57,568 nucleotides of DNA from contig JAHHIG010000028.1 in assembly GCA_019358895.1 (NCBI GenBank), forward strand, positions 1 through 57,568, read 5' to 3'. Numbering within the stretch: position 1 is the stretch's first letter; every line of letters begins with the position of its first letter. Positions 33,351 through 41,549 of the stretch are shown here, piece after piece. The DNA comes from Tildeniella nuda ZEHNDER 1965/U140 (GTDB lineage Bacteria > Cyanobacteriota > Cyanobacteriia > Leptolyngbyales > Leptolyngbyaceae). The position numbers were made by a program, and so were the translations under genes. The notes under the pieces are model-generated. The model was not told the origin of the DNA and made no database searches. It saw nothing but the letters and a program-made list of their open reading frames with translations.

Positions 33351-34031
33351 ATCGAAACCGCGATCGCCGCGCCTGCTATTCAAGTTCAGGATTTAAGTTT
33401 TCGCTGGTACAAGGGCGAGACGGTTCTGGACTCGTGTAGCTTAGAGGTGCCTCAAGGTGAGTTTTGGATGCTTTTGGGCACCAACGGTAGCGGTAAGTCA
33501 ACGCTATTGAAGCTGCTGGCAAAACTTTTGCATCCTCAGTCAGGTTCTATCCAGATCAGCCCACATACTGGCTTCGTTTTTCAGAATCCAGATCACCAGC
33601 TTGTCATGCCGACCGTTGGTGCCGATGTTGCGTTTGGGCTAGTTGCAGAAAAGTTGACGTATGCTCAAACCCGGCAACGGGTAGCCGAAGCGCTGGAAGC
33701 AGTGAATTTGCTGCCACTCCTCCGACGACCAATCTACGCTCTGAGCGGTGGGCAAAAGCAGCGAGTGGCGATCGCAGGTGCGATCGCCCGTCATTGCGAC
33801 GTTTTACTGCTAGACGAACCTACGGCACTCCTCGATCCTGACAGCCAGCTTGATCTGGTGGCACAGGTACAGCGTCTCGTCAAAAGTCGTGGCTTAACGG
33901 CTCTTTGGGTGACGCATCGCCTCAATGAACTGGACTATTGTGATGGCGCTTTTTTATTGGAGCAGGGCAAAGTGGTCGATCGGGGTAATCCCCAACGGTT
34001 GAAGCAACGCCTGATGCAAGTTGCTGTTTAA
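33351..34031 (+). CDS. ABC transporter ATPase, energy-coupling-factor (CbiO/EcfA) type, apparent ATC start
   Basis: An ATP-binding subunit of the kind that drives ECF or cobalt-type uptake. Starting at ATC 33351 the product has 226 residues and includes the first beta strand (IQVQDLSFRWYKGETVLDS), which every such ATPase needs. Starting at GTG 33447 would delete it. Then come Walker A LLGTNGSGKSTLLKLLA, Q-loop FVFQNPDHQLVMPTVG, signature ALSGGQKQRVAIAGAIA, Walker B CDVLLLDEPTALLDPDS and the H-loop His in LWVTHRLNELD. No transmembrane or substrate-binding partner is adjacent. The start codon is either a true non-canonical ATC or an ATG altered by mutation or sequencing error. Confidence 0.85.
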   Translation: METAIAAPAIQVQDLSFRWYKGETVLDSCSLEVPQGEFWMLLGTNGSGKSTLLKLLAKLLHPQSGSIQISPHTGFVFQNPDHQLVMPTVGADVAFGLVAEKLTYAQTRQRVAEALEAVNLLPLLRRPIYALSGGQKQRVAIAGAIARHCDVLLLDEPTALLDPDSQLDLVAQVQRLVKSRGLTALWVTHRLNELDYCDGAFLLEQGKVVDRGNPQRLKQRLMQVAV

Positions 34032-34071
34032 CGAGCAGGGCATGACACATAACGTCTCTACAGTCAAAAAA

Positions 34072-34341
34072 TTACAGCGCCTGAATCCACTCTTTCACCT
34101 CATACTCTGTCCAAACGCCGTTTTGCCAATACGGATCAGACTCAATCAGTTGGCGTACAGTGGCTTCATTTTCAGCCTCGTAAATGCCAAACACTTTGGT
34201 CAGGTCTTTGGTCGGACCGATCGTCACCAGCACCCCAGATGCTTTCTGTTTTGCCAGACCATTGAGATGTGCCTGACGGTAAGGAGCGCGTTTTTCCAGT
34301 ACATCATCGCAATAAGTGCCCCAGAGGACGTATTTTGTCAT
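34072..34341 (-). CDS. YciI-like protein
   Basis: An 89-residue ferredoxin-like fold protein: TKYVLWGTYCDDVLEKRAPY, then HLNGLAKQKASGVLVTIGPT, VFGIYEAENEATVRQLIESD and PYWQNGVWTEYEVKEWI. The conserved His and Asp of YciI proteins are present (RQAHL, ESDPY). The role is unknown; relatives include dehalogenase-like and muconolactone-isomerase-like enzymes. It is convergent with the ABC ATPase gene. Confidence 0.88.
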   Translation of the reverse strand: MTKYVLWGTYCDDVLEKRAPYRQAHLNGLAKQKASGVLVTIGPTKDLTKVFGIYEAENEATVRQLIESDPYWQNGVWTEYEVKEWIQAL

Positions 34342-34368
34342 GGCTTTGAGTAGGTTTGAATGAGTGAA

Positions 34369-34436
34369 AGAAACCGGGTTTCTAGATGATGTTTTGGATG
34401 TTCAACAGCGTTGTCTGGTGGAGAAACCCGGTTTCT
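34369..34436. repeat. Inverted repeat of a self-palindromic motif
   Basis: AGAAACCGGGTTTCT at 34369-34383 is complementary to the 15 bases at 34422-34436. Each arm is itself nearly palindromic. The 68-bp unit lies between pheT (ends 34445) and the YciI gene start. GAAACCCGGTTTCT-type palindromes are a recurrent small repeat in cyanobacterial genomes, from memory. Confidence 0.85.
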
Positions 34437-34444
34437 GTGTCGAT

Positions 34445-36967
34445 CTAGCTTCTGAGGTCAACGCGGAATTTATCAACTAGCGCTTCTCGCACTTGCTGGT
34501 GGACGGGTTCGATGTCGTCATCCTTGAGCGTGCGATCGCCCGCTCTGTACAACAGCCGAAAGGCAAGACTGCGCTGTCCAGCAGGCACGTTCTCGCCGCG
34601 ATATTCATCGAACAAATCGATAGACTCTAACAGCGTTCCGCCTGCTTTGGTAATCACGCGCTCAATTTCGGCGACCGATACCTGGCTGGAAACAAAAAAG
34701 GCAATGTCACGATCGGAGGGTGGATAGGTTGAGAATGCCTGGAAGATCGGTACGCGCGCTTCGTCATGATCGAGGTGATCGAGCAGCACATCCAGATCTA
34801 GCTCAAACACGTAGACTTCATCGGGTAGACCGCGTTCCTGACGCAGTTGCGGATGCAGTTGTCCAAAGGTGCCCAGACGATCGCCACGCATCCAGAGGGA
34901 GGCGGTGCGACCAGGATGGAGACGCTCGTCGCGGCGATCGGGCTGATACTCAACGGCTAACCCTAGACGCTGAAACACACTTTCCAACAAACCCTTTGCC
35001 CCAAACCAGGTAAGCGGCTGTTCATGCCCAGACCGTACCCATTTACCGCGCGTGACATCGCCACCTAAAATGCCTGCAAGCGAATCGGCTTCGCTTAAAC
35101 CGTCTTCCTCTGACCAGAAGATACGACCGATTTCAAACGCGTTCAACGAGCCGTTGCCTTGCTCTAGATTGTACTGAAACGCGTCAATCAAGCCAGAAAC
35201 CAGGTTGGTTCGCAAGGCAGAATATTCGGCAAACAACGGGTTTGAGAGGACAATTTGCCGCGTTTCTCCTGGTTTACCGAGCGTATAGTGCGTTACCTCT
35301 GTTAGCCCGATCGCGCGTAGTGTCTGCCGCAAATGACGACTAAGCGCTTGTTCGACTGAAAGATAACCCGCTTCAGTTTTGTCGGGTAGCGTATCGCAAA
35401 AATTGTTGTATCCATAGAGGCGAGCAATTTCCTCAATGAGATCAATTTCGCGCTCTAGGTCACGATAGCGGTAAGGCGGTACGGTGACAGTCCAGACGCG
35501 ATCGTCCGTTACGGGTGAAAGATTGCAGCCCAGAGCGGTTAGAGTCCGCTCCACATCCTGCGGTTGCAATTCACTCAGCTCTTCGCCGACGGTCACGGGT
35601 CCCAACACCTGGTTGACCCGATCGAGCCGCAGTTCAATCGATCGCGTAGACGACTGGCTACGGGCATCCGCCACCGATTGAGCTACCACTACACCACCTG
35701 CGAGTGCACCAATTAGCTCGATCGCTCGACGACAGGCAATCTCTAGCTCTGCCTGATTCACCCCTCGCTCATAGCGTGCCGATGCCTCGGTTCGCATACC
35801 CTGCGATCGAGCAGAGCGACGAATCGCAGCCGTATCAAACAATGCCGCTTCCAGCATCAAACTCTGAGTACCCGCATGGACTTCGGTTGCCTCGCCACCC
35901 ATCACTCCTGCCAGTGCCACAGGCTGTTTGCCCGCCGTGATTAGCAAGGTTTGTTCGTGCAGATTGCGCGTCTGCCCATCCAGGGTTGTGAGCGTTTCGC
36001 CTACCTCTGCAAAACGGACACCAACCTGAAGGGTGGGGAGTCGGGAGTCGGGAGTCGGGAGTCGAGAAGAAGCTCCTGCCTTCTGCTCTCTGCCTTCTGC
36101 TTCCTGGCTGACCGCTGACGGCTGACCGCTGATTGCTACTAACCGATCGCGATCGAACCCATGTAGCGGCTGCCCCCACTCCAGTAGAATGTAGTTCGTA
36201 ATATCTACCACATTGTTAATTGGGCGCGTTCCGGCTGCCTGTAACCGTTGCTGGAGCCATTGAGGTGAGGGCGCGATCGTGACCTGCTCAATTACGGTTC
36301 CAATATACGTCGGGCAAGCCTGCGGTTCTGAGATTTTTAGCGTCAGGGCATCAGTGGTTATAGGGGGAGCGATCGCTGCCGCTTGAGGAAGCTTCAAAGT
36401 CGCACCCGTTAACGCTGCCACCTCACGCGCAATCCCTACCATACTGAGGGCATCCGCTCGGTTGGCAGTTGAAGTCAAATCGAGAATGACATCATCCAGC
36501 CCTAGTAGCGGACGTACATCACTACCAACCGCTAAGCCATCTTCTTCAAAGCTGTGGATGCCGTCTGCCTCTTTCACCAAGCCAAGCTCTGCAAGTGAAC
36601 AAATCATGCCTTCAGAGGCGACTCCACGTAACTTGGCAGGCTTAATTTTAAGACCGTCGCCAACCTTCGGCAGAAAGGTACCCAGCGTTGCGACTGGCAC
36701 AAAGAGTCCGGCTTTGACGTTGGACGCACCACACACGATCGTCGAAAGGTCTGCGGCACCAATATCAACCTGACAGACACTCAGCCGATCGGCGTTGGGA
36801 TGAGGCTGGCGATCGACGACCTTACCCACAACCACTCCGTCTGCCCACGTTTGTCGATCTTCAATCTCCTCCACCTCAAACCCTGCCATCGTCAGCATCT
36901 CTGCCAACGCCTCTGGACTCATCGTGATATCAACCAGTTCTCTCAACCAGTTCAAAGAAATACGCAT
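34445..36967 (-). CDS. pheT: Phenylalanyl-tRNA synthetase beta subunit (PheT) with repeat-derived insertion
   Basis: PheT pairs with PheS to charge tRNA-Phe; the beta subunit carries editing and tRNA-binding domains. The 840-residue protein has the N-terminal EMAP-like OB domain ([20 protein letters not shown]), B3/B4 editing region ([50 protein letters not shown]), B5 ([20 protein letters not shown]) and catalytic-like core ([11 protein letters not shown]). It ends with the ferredoxin-fold anticodon-binding domain ([31 protein letters not shown]). Residues about 275-312, just after GFDRDRLV, are an insertion read from short dispersed repeats. The frame is preserved, so the enzyme is probably functional. 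pheS is not in the window. Confidence 0.95.
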   Translation of the reverse strand: MRISLNWLRELVDITMSPEALAEMLTMAGFEVEEIEDRQTWADGVVVGKVVDRQPHPNADRLSVCQVDIGAADLSTIVCGASNVKAGLFVPVATLGTFLPKVGDGLKIKPAKLRGVASEGMICSLAELGLVKEADGIHSFEEDGLAVGSDVRPLLGLDDVILDLTSTANRADALSMVGIAREVAALTGATLKLPQAAAIAPPITTDALTLKISEPQACPTYIGTVIEQVTIAPSPQWLQQRLQAAGTRPINNVVDITNYILLEWGQPLHGFDRDRLVAISGQPSAVSQEAEGREQKAGASSRLPTPDSRLPTLQVGVRFAEVGETLTTLDGQTRNLHEQTLLITAGKQPVALAGVMGGEATEVHAGTQSLMLEAALFDTAAIRRSARSQGMRTEASARYERGVNQAELEIACRRAIELIGALAGGVVVAQSVADARSQSSTRSIELRLDRVNQVLGPVTVGEELSELQPQDVERTLTALGCNLSPVTDDRVWTVTVPPYRYRDLEREIDLIEEIARLYGYNNFCDTLPDKTEAGYLSVEQALSRHLRQTLRAIGLTEVTHYTLGKPGETRQIVLSNPLFAEYSALRTNLVSGLIDAFQYNLEQGNGSLNAFEIGRIFWSEEDGLSEADSLAGILGGDVTRGKWVRSGHEQPLTWFGAKGLLESVFQRLGLAVEYQPDRRDERLHPGRTASLWMRGDRLGTFGQLHPQLRQERGLPDEVYVFELDLDVLLDHLDHDEARVPIFQAFSTYPPSDRDIAFFVSSQVSVAEIERVITKAGGTLLESIDLFDEYRGENVPAGQRSLAFRLLYRAGDRTLKDDDIEPVHQQVREALVDKFRVDLRS
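36031..36137. repeat. Composite short repeat inserted in pheT
   Basis: Four gggagtc heptamers (36031-36064) are followed by a ctgccttctgctctctgcc stretch and gctgaccgctgac units (36109-36137). All are read in frame by pheT (minus strand), giving peptides such as [14 protein letters not shown] and [10 protein letters not shown]. The same two repeat families occur at 7978, 9989, 13284 and 30341. Confidence 0.9.
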
Positions 36968-37413
36968 GACCTGCCTGCTAACCTTTTCTACGCACGATCA
37001 TTCTACCGTTCTACCCGTCATTCGCTGTTACACCGCCCTCATCCCCTCATTCAACCAAATTCCCAGCAGCACTTTCCAAAATCCTTTTGGCAATAGAGAA
37101 TTAAGAGGGGCGAAATTAATCGCTAAACGTTCGGAATCCTTCTCAACCTCAAGTAATTACTTATAGGATTGACTACAAGCCTGTTGTGCATCTTCAGCTT
37201 TTGGGCACCTTGAAAGAAGGGTGTATCTTGAAGAGACAGCAAAGTCCGTAGATGTAACGACAATGGTGATAGCTTTACGTACAGGCAGAAGAACTTTAGC
37301 AACTCTTCAAGGGATCTCCCGCATGAACGACACTCCTGTTTGCTGTTCCTGCACAGATAATGAAACTAGGGTAGCAATATCCCAGTAGGCAACGTCAGAG
37401 CGAGTGATGCTAA
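36968..37413. other. Divergent region between pheT and the kinase gene
   Basis: 446 bp with promoters for pheT (minus) and the kinase (plus). No coding frame with natural composition, no repeat and no strong hairpin is visible. Confidence 0.5.
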
Positions 37414-39027
37414 ATGAGCTACTGCTTAAATCCGAGCTGTCCTAACCCCGAAGACTCTGCCCCTGCTGACATTTGTCCAGCCTGTGGTAACAACATCCTG
37501 CTGAATAATCGCTATCGGGTGATACAGGCACTAGGTCAGGGTGGCTTTGGCGCGACCTTTTTGGCGATCGACGAATCACTACCCGGTCAGCCGAACTGTG
37601 TGATCAAGCAGCTTCGTCCAAGTGCAACGGCACCGCATGTGTTGCAAATGGCAAGAGAACTGTTTGAGCGAGAGGCGCGTACACTCGGTCAGATTGGCAA
37701 TCATCCCCAGGTACCACGTTTATTAGACTATTTTGAAGCAAATCAAGAATTTTATTTAGTCCAAGAATACGTCAGTGGCTTCACCTTACAACAGATTGTG
37801 AAACGTGACGGTCCGCTGATTGAACAAGAAGTAAAACGCTTTTTAAGCGAAGTTTTACCCGTCTTAGAATACATTCACAAAAACCGAGTCATTCATCGAG
37901 ACATTAAGCCTGCCAACATGATCCGCCGTGCTCAGGATGGCAAGCTTGTACTGATTGACTTTGGTGCCGTCAAATATCAGCATCAGCCAAACTCTACGAA
38001 TTCTGAACAGACCGCATTTACGTCCTATGCGATCGGCACACCCGGCTTTGCACCTCCTGAGCAAATGGCAATGCGTCCCGTGCCTGCCAGCGATATTTAT
38101 GCATTGGGCGTTACCTGTATTTATTTGCTGACTGGAAAATCACCGAAGGATCTGGATTACGATCCGTCAACGGGTGAGTTGCTCTGGCAAAAACACGTCC
38201 ATATCAACGAACATTTCATTAGCGTTTTGAAAAAGATGCTCGAAGTGTCTGTGCGGCATCGCTATCAATCCGCTGATGACATCTTTAGAGCACTCGATCT
38301 GGAACCCTACCTGGATAGCCTCGCGAATAGTATGCTCGCCCAACCTGGCAGCGCCTCACGCAAACCAGGAGACTACCGCTCCGGTCCTGACTCCACAGGC
38401 ACACCATCCTCTCCTCATGCCCGTGCAGCCGCTGCCATTCGCGCGCGACAAATTAAATCCGATGCAACCAGCCTCCAATCTGGTCCTGCTCGTAGCCGTG
38501 TGTTTGACTCTAGAGCCTTCGTCAGTACATCCCTCAAGAGCAAAGATTCAACTGGGCGAGGCAAAGATGCCAACGGTGAGAAGAGTAAAGCCTCGACTCG
38601 TTTGGATGCAGATGGTTTGCAAAGCTATTACTCTAAAGGTCGGCGTGACTTTGCTTCTTATGACTTAAACTCTCTTAGCCTGCCGAAAGCTAATCTCTCT
38701 GGTGCCACCTTTCATCAAGCAAACTTGAGCAAGATTAATCTGCAAGGTGCAAATTTGTTTAATGCCGATTTTGGTCGGGCAAACTTAAATCGGGCAAACT
38801 TGCGCGATGCCACCATGGTCAAGGCATACCTGAATAATGCTGATTTAGAAGGTGCCGATCTACGTGGTGCTGATCTTTCTCAGGCATACTTGCTGAATGC
38901 CAACCTGCGGGGTGCAAACCTTTGCGGAGCGAATTTGACAGGCGCAAAGCTGACAGAAGACCAGCTTGCGATGGCACGCACTAACTGGATGACCGTCCGC
39001 CCTAGCGGTAAACGGGGCATGTGGTAG
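37414..39027 (+). CDS. spkB: Serine/threonine kinase with zinc-ribbon-like head and pentapeptide repeats (SpkB type)
   Basis: A 537-residue protein. The N-terminus has paired cysteines (CLNPSCPNP and CPACGNN). The kinase domain (about 32-295) has the P-loop ALGQGGFGATF, Lys in CVIKQLRP, catalytic loop VIHRDIKPANMI, LVLIDFGAVK and GTPGFAPPEQM. A Ser/Thr/Lys-rich linker (about 305-410) follows, then a pentapeptide-repeat helix (LSGATFHQANLSKINLQGAN and onwards to about 515). Synechocystis SpkB has this same three-part layout. Pentapeptide repeats form a right-handed beta-helix often used for protein contacts. Substrates are unknown. ATG at 37414 is the first codon of the Cys motif. Confidence 0.9.
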   Translation: MSYCLNPSCPNPEDSAPADICPACGNNILLNNRYRVIQALGQGGFGATFLAIDESLPGQPNCVIKQLRPSATAPHVLQMARELFEREARTLGQIGNHPQVPRLLDYFEANQEFYLVQEYVSGFTLQQIVKRDGPLIEQEVKRFLSEVLPVLEYIHKNRVIHRDIKPANMIRRAQDGKLVLIDFGAVKYQHQPNSTNSEQTAFTSYAIGTPGFAPPEQMAMRPVPASDIYALGVTCIYLLTGKSPKDLDYDPSTGELLWQKHVHINEHFISVLKKMLEVSVRHRYQSADDIFRALDLEPYLDSLANSMLAQPGSASRKPGDYRSGPDSTGTPSSPHARAAAAIRARQIKSDATSLQSGPARSRVFDSRAFVSTSLKSKDSTGRGKDANGEKSKASTRLDADGLQSYYSKGRRDFASYDLNSLSLPKANLSGATFHQANLSKINLQGANLFNADFGRANLNRANLRDATMVKAYLNNADLEGADLRGADLSQAYLLNANLRGANLCGANLTGAKLTEDQLAMARTNWMTVRPSGKRGMW

Positions 39028-39089
39028 GTAAGAATTTGACTGAGCGCCGAAAAAACTGACGTGTGGAGTCAGAAGCCAGAATGCAGCAG

Positions 39090-39185
39090 TTATAGCGGTC
39101 GCCACCAAAGTTAGGACATTGAAATTAAAGGGGTGTGGGGGCTTCGCCCCTGCACCCCGCCCTAACCCATATGACTACGGTTATA
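39090..39185. mobile_element. MITE-like palindromic element, copy 1
   Basis: A 96-bp element begins ttatagcggtcgcc and ends gactacggttata, so the outer ends are imperfect inverted repeats next to TA. The centre is a strong hairpin (GGGGTG-GGGGC pairing with GCCCC-CACCCC around TTC). A diverged copy in the same orientation lies at 40377-40475. It carries no gene. Confidence 0.8.
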
Positions 39186-39250
39186 GATTCGTCTGCACGA
39201 GAGGCTTTGAGTATCCAGGACGCATCTTAAAATCGATCGGAAAGTAAGAA

Positions 39251-39360
39251 ACTGTAGGACTTGTGCCAACCTCGGAGGTTTTAACCAAGACTCAAGCAGC
39301 GGCACTCATGTAGTCGCTTAAACCTCCGAGGTCTCAGTCAAAATGCTTAAGTCCTGTGGG
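39251..39360. repeat. Nested inverted-repeat element
   Basis: ACCTCGGAGGTTTTAA (39269-39284) is complementary to TTAAACCTCCGAGGT (39318-39332) apart from one extra T. Outside it, AGGACTT (39256-39262) pairs with AAGTCCT (39349-39355). The roughly 110-bp palindrome lies 66 bp past the end of the hypothetical membrane-protein gene and could terminate it. It fits a second MITE-like family. Confidence 0.75.
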
Positions 39361-39425
39361 TTTCTGGAGAGCGTTGCCTCTTGAGACAATGCTTTTTCGC
39401 CGAGAATCCAGGTTTACGCCGTTTC

Positions 39426-40217
39426 TTAGCCTTGTACGGCGCGGGTCGTTTTGAACGTCACGTTAGAGCCTTCTTGAGTTTGTTCCAACACAAGCATGGG
39501 CGTTGGTTTCGCTTTTTGATCCCAGCGCATGTTGGCAATACGCCCCTGGATAGTGGGCTGCCAACTGTCATGTTCGCTGGTAGGGTTGAGGAAGGTCTCC
39601 ATGCAGTCAATAATTTGACCGATCGTGACTGAAGTCGGTTGGGTTGGCAATTTGAGAATTTTGATCTCAATGCGAAACAACACGCGCTTGGTGCCTTTGG
39701 GCAGATCGCCTGGTTCGTATTCCACGTCAAAGATTTCGTCGATTTGCCGTCCGGTGCTGGCGATGCCAATTTCACCCTGATTTGCCTGACTGGGACGAAG
39801 GGCGATCGAAATTTTATCTTTAACCTTGACTTTAATTTGATTAAGAATAGCAAAGTGGAAGACTTCTTCATCCATCCGCATTCTCAGATAGTCGAGATTA
39901 AACTCTCGCGAGTGAATGAGATCGGGGTTTTTCTCCATTTTGCCGATGGTGCCGACCGCAAACTTCAGCTTTTTCTGGAGCTCCCGATTCTTCAACGCTT
40001 CAAACCTGACCTGCTTGGCAAGCTTATCCATTGCCAGCTTAGACAGGATTCCCAGAATCACCAGCAGCAGCAGCAAGCCACCAGAAGTCAGCATCCATAC
40101 CTGGTTAGGGTTAGCGTCTGGAGCTTTGGCAGGCTCTGTGGTGACGGTTTTTGGTTTTGTCGTTTTGCCAGGTGTTTGAGCCAACCAGGGTTCTATAACA
40201 AGCATGGGGGTTGACAT
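39426..40217 (-). CDS. Hypothetical single-span membrane protein (263 residues)
   Basis: No family recognised. A Pro/Lys/Thr-rich N-terminal 40 residues precede one membrane helix (SGGLLLLLVILGILSKLAM) and a coiled stretch (LKNRELQKKLKFAVGTIGKM). The rest is a soluble beta-rich domain (EVFHFAILNQIKVKVKDKIS, TKRVLFRIEIKILKLP) ending in a helix with TIGQIIDCMETFLNPTS. The predicted topology puts the larger C-terminal part on one side of the membrane. Both flanks carry MITE-like elements. Confidence 0.78.
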   Translation of the reverse strand: MSTPMLVIEPWLAQTPGKTTKPKTVTTEPAKAPDANPNQVWMLTSGGLLLLLVILGILSKLAMDKLAKQVRFEALKNRELQKKLKFAVGTIGKMEKNPDLIHSREFNLDYLRMRMDEEVFHFAILNQIKVKVKDKISIALRPSQANQGEIGIASTGRQIDEIFDVEYEPGDLPKGTKRVLFRIEIKILKLPTQPTSVTIGQIIDCMETFLNPTSEHDSWQPTIQGRIANMRWDQKAKPTPMLVLEQTQEGSNVTFKTTRAVQG

Positions 40218-40376
40218 GGCAGTGGGAAATTGAGAACTTAAATGCTACCTATAGCGTTCCCTAAATAAAGCGTTCGATAGCATTAGCCTAGCTTAATTTG
40301 CGGATGCAAGCCGTTAACTAGCTTGTAGTAAAACTAGTGCTTTTTAGATCGGCTTTCTGCGGAGCAAGTATCGGTC

Positions 40377-40475
40377 TTATAGCAGTCGCCGTAGAGCTTC
40401 GGACAGTGAAAGCAAAGGAGACAAAGGGGTTTCGCCTCACCATCCCGTCCTAACGCGTATGGCTGTCGTAGTGAC
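40377..40475. mobile_element. MITE-like palindromic element, copy 2
   Basis: About 99 bp beginning ttatagcagtcgccg and ending ctgtcgtagtgac. It aligns with copy 1 over its whole length (ttatagc-gtcgcc, ggaca-tgaaa-caaagg, ggggtttcgcc, cgtcctaacgcgtatg), with a less perfect central hairpin. It is more degenerate than copy 1, so probably older. Confidence 0.75.
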
Positions 40476-40703
40476 AACACACAAGTTAAACTTTTCAACC
40501 ATTTTCTTGGTCTTTTGGGACAAATTGAGTTGGAATGTACTGAGATGAGCTTGAGTGGAGTTGATGCTGCGCTGCTTTTGGTTCTCCTGAAAACGGCAGA
40601 TACATCTTGCTGAAGTTGTGTTGCTGGTGCAGAAACTCGCTCAGCGATGGCTAAGGTAAATTAGCGCTGTACGGTGCTTGGAACTACTAGCGAAGGGATA
40701 TGC

Positions 40704-41549
40704 ATGAAGCATCAGGTTGCGCTGATTGGGGCTGTTTTAACAGTCGCATTGTTGTTTGTTACTGCTCATAGTCTGGCGCAGCAGTCGTTACAAGTGAGGG
40801 TCGATCGCTGGCTCCAAGTGAGACAGGTGACGAATGACGTAACATTTGCCCACGATTCTACCCGTCGTGCTGCGCGGGTTGGCGATCGATTACAAGCAAC
40901 TGGCGACAGTATCACGACAGGTAAAAAGTCCAGTGCCATGCTCTTTGTCGATATTGGCGTTGGTGTGATTGAAGTGGCAGAACAAACAACCCTGCGTATT
41001 CGGACGCTGGACGTTGCGCCTGATAATGGTCGGATCACTCGTTTAGAGGTGCCCACAGGCAATGTCCGTCTTCGAGTGCGCCGCTTTACCCACAAGGGGT
41101 CAGAGCTTGAGATTCAAACACCAGTGGGTTTAAGTGGGGTGCGCGGCACGATGTTTGGGTTAGCAGTGCAGCCAAATGGTAAGACAGGACTGGTGGTGAG
41201 TCAGGGCGTTGTTAAAAGTAGCGCCCAAGGGCAAGCTGCCGACGTGGTAGAAGGCTTTCAGAACTTTACGCTACCTGGAGAAGCACCCTCTACACCAGTC
41301 AAGTGGTCAAATGACACCAGCTTACAATATGAGTTTGAGAAGGTTATTGAGAAGAGCATCCGAAGAGTAAGGCTTTTAGGTCGAGTTGATCCGGTCAATC
41401 TGGTGACGGTTGATGGCAGCCCTCAAGTGACCGATCGCAACGGAAGGTTCAAAACTGACTTGCGGCTAGTGCCGTCTTATCTGAAAATTCAGGTAGTCAT
41501 TACGACACCGCTAGGGAAAACAAAGACCTATGCATTGGCGCTTCAGTAG
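40704..41549 (+). CDS. Exported FecR-domain protein
   Basis: From ATG 40704 (AAGGGA upstream) the product has 281 residues with a signal peptide (MKHQVALIGAVLTVALLFVT, then AHSLAQQ). The FecR domain follows: ARVGDRLQATGDSITTGKKS, then AMLFVDIGVGVIEVAEQTTL, GNVRLRVRRFTHKGSELEIQ, TPVGLSGVRGTMFGLAV and VVSQGVVKSSAQG. The C-terminal part is beta-rich. FecR domains sense or transmit envelope signals. The CHASE2 kinase gene overlaps its last 20 bases, so the two are translationally coupled. Confidence 0.9.
   Translation: MKHQVALIGAVLTVALLFVTAHSLAQQSLQVRVDRWLQVRQVTNDVTFAHDSTRRAARVGDRLQATGDSITTGKKSSAMLFVDIGVGVIEVAEQTTLRIRTLDVAPDNGRITRLEVPTGNVRLRVRRFTHKGSELEIQTPVGLSGVRGTMFGLAVQPNGKTGLVVSQGVVKSSAQGQAADVVEGFQNFTLPGEAPSTPVKWSNDTSLQYEFEKVIEKSIRRVRLLGRVDPVNLVTVDGSPQVTDRNGRFKTDLRLVPSYLKIQVVITTPLGKTKTYALALQ

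Noticed and set aside
34072..34341. Transporter partner subunit for the ABC ATPase
   Set aside because: The adjacent gene is a soluble YciI-like protein on the opposite strand with no membrane segments.
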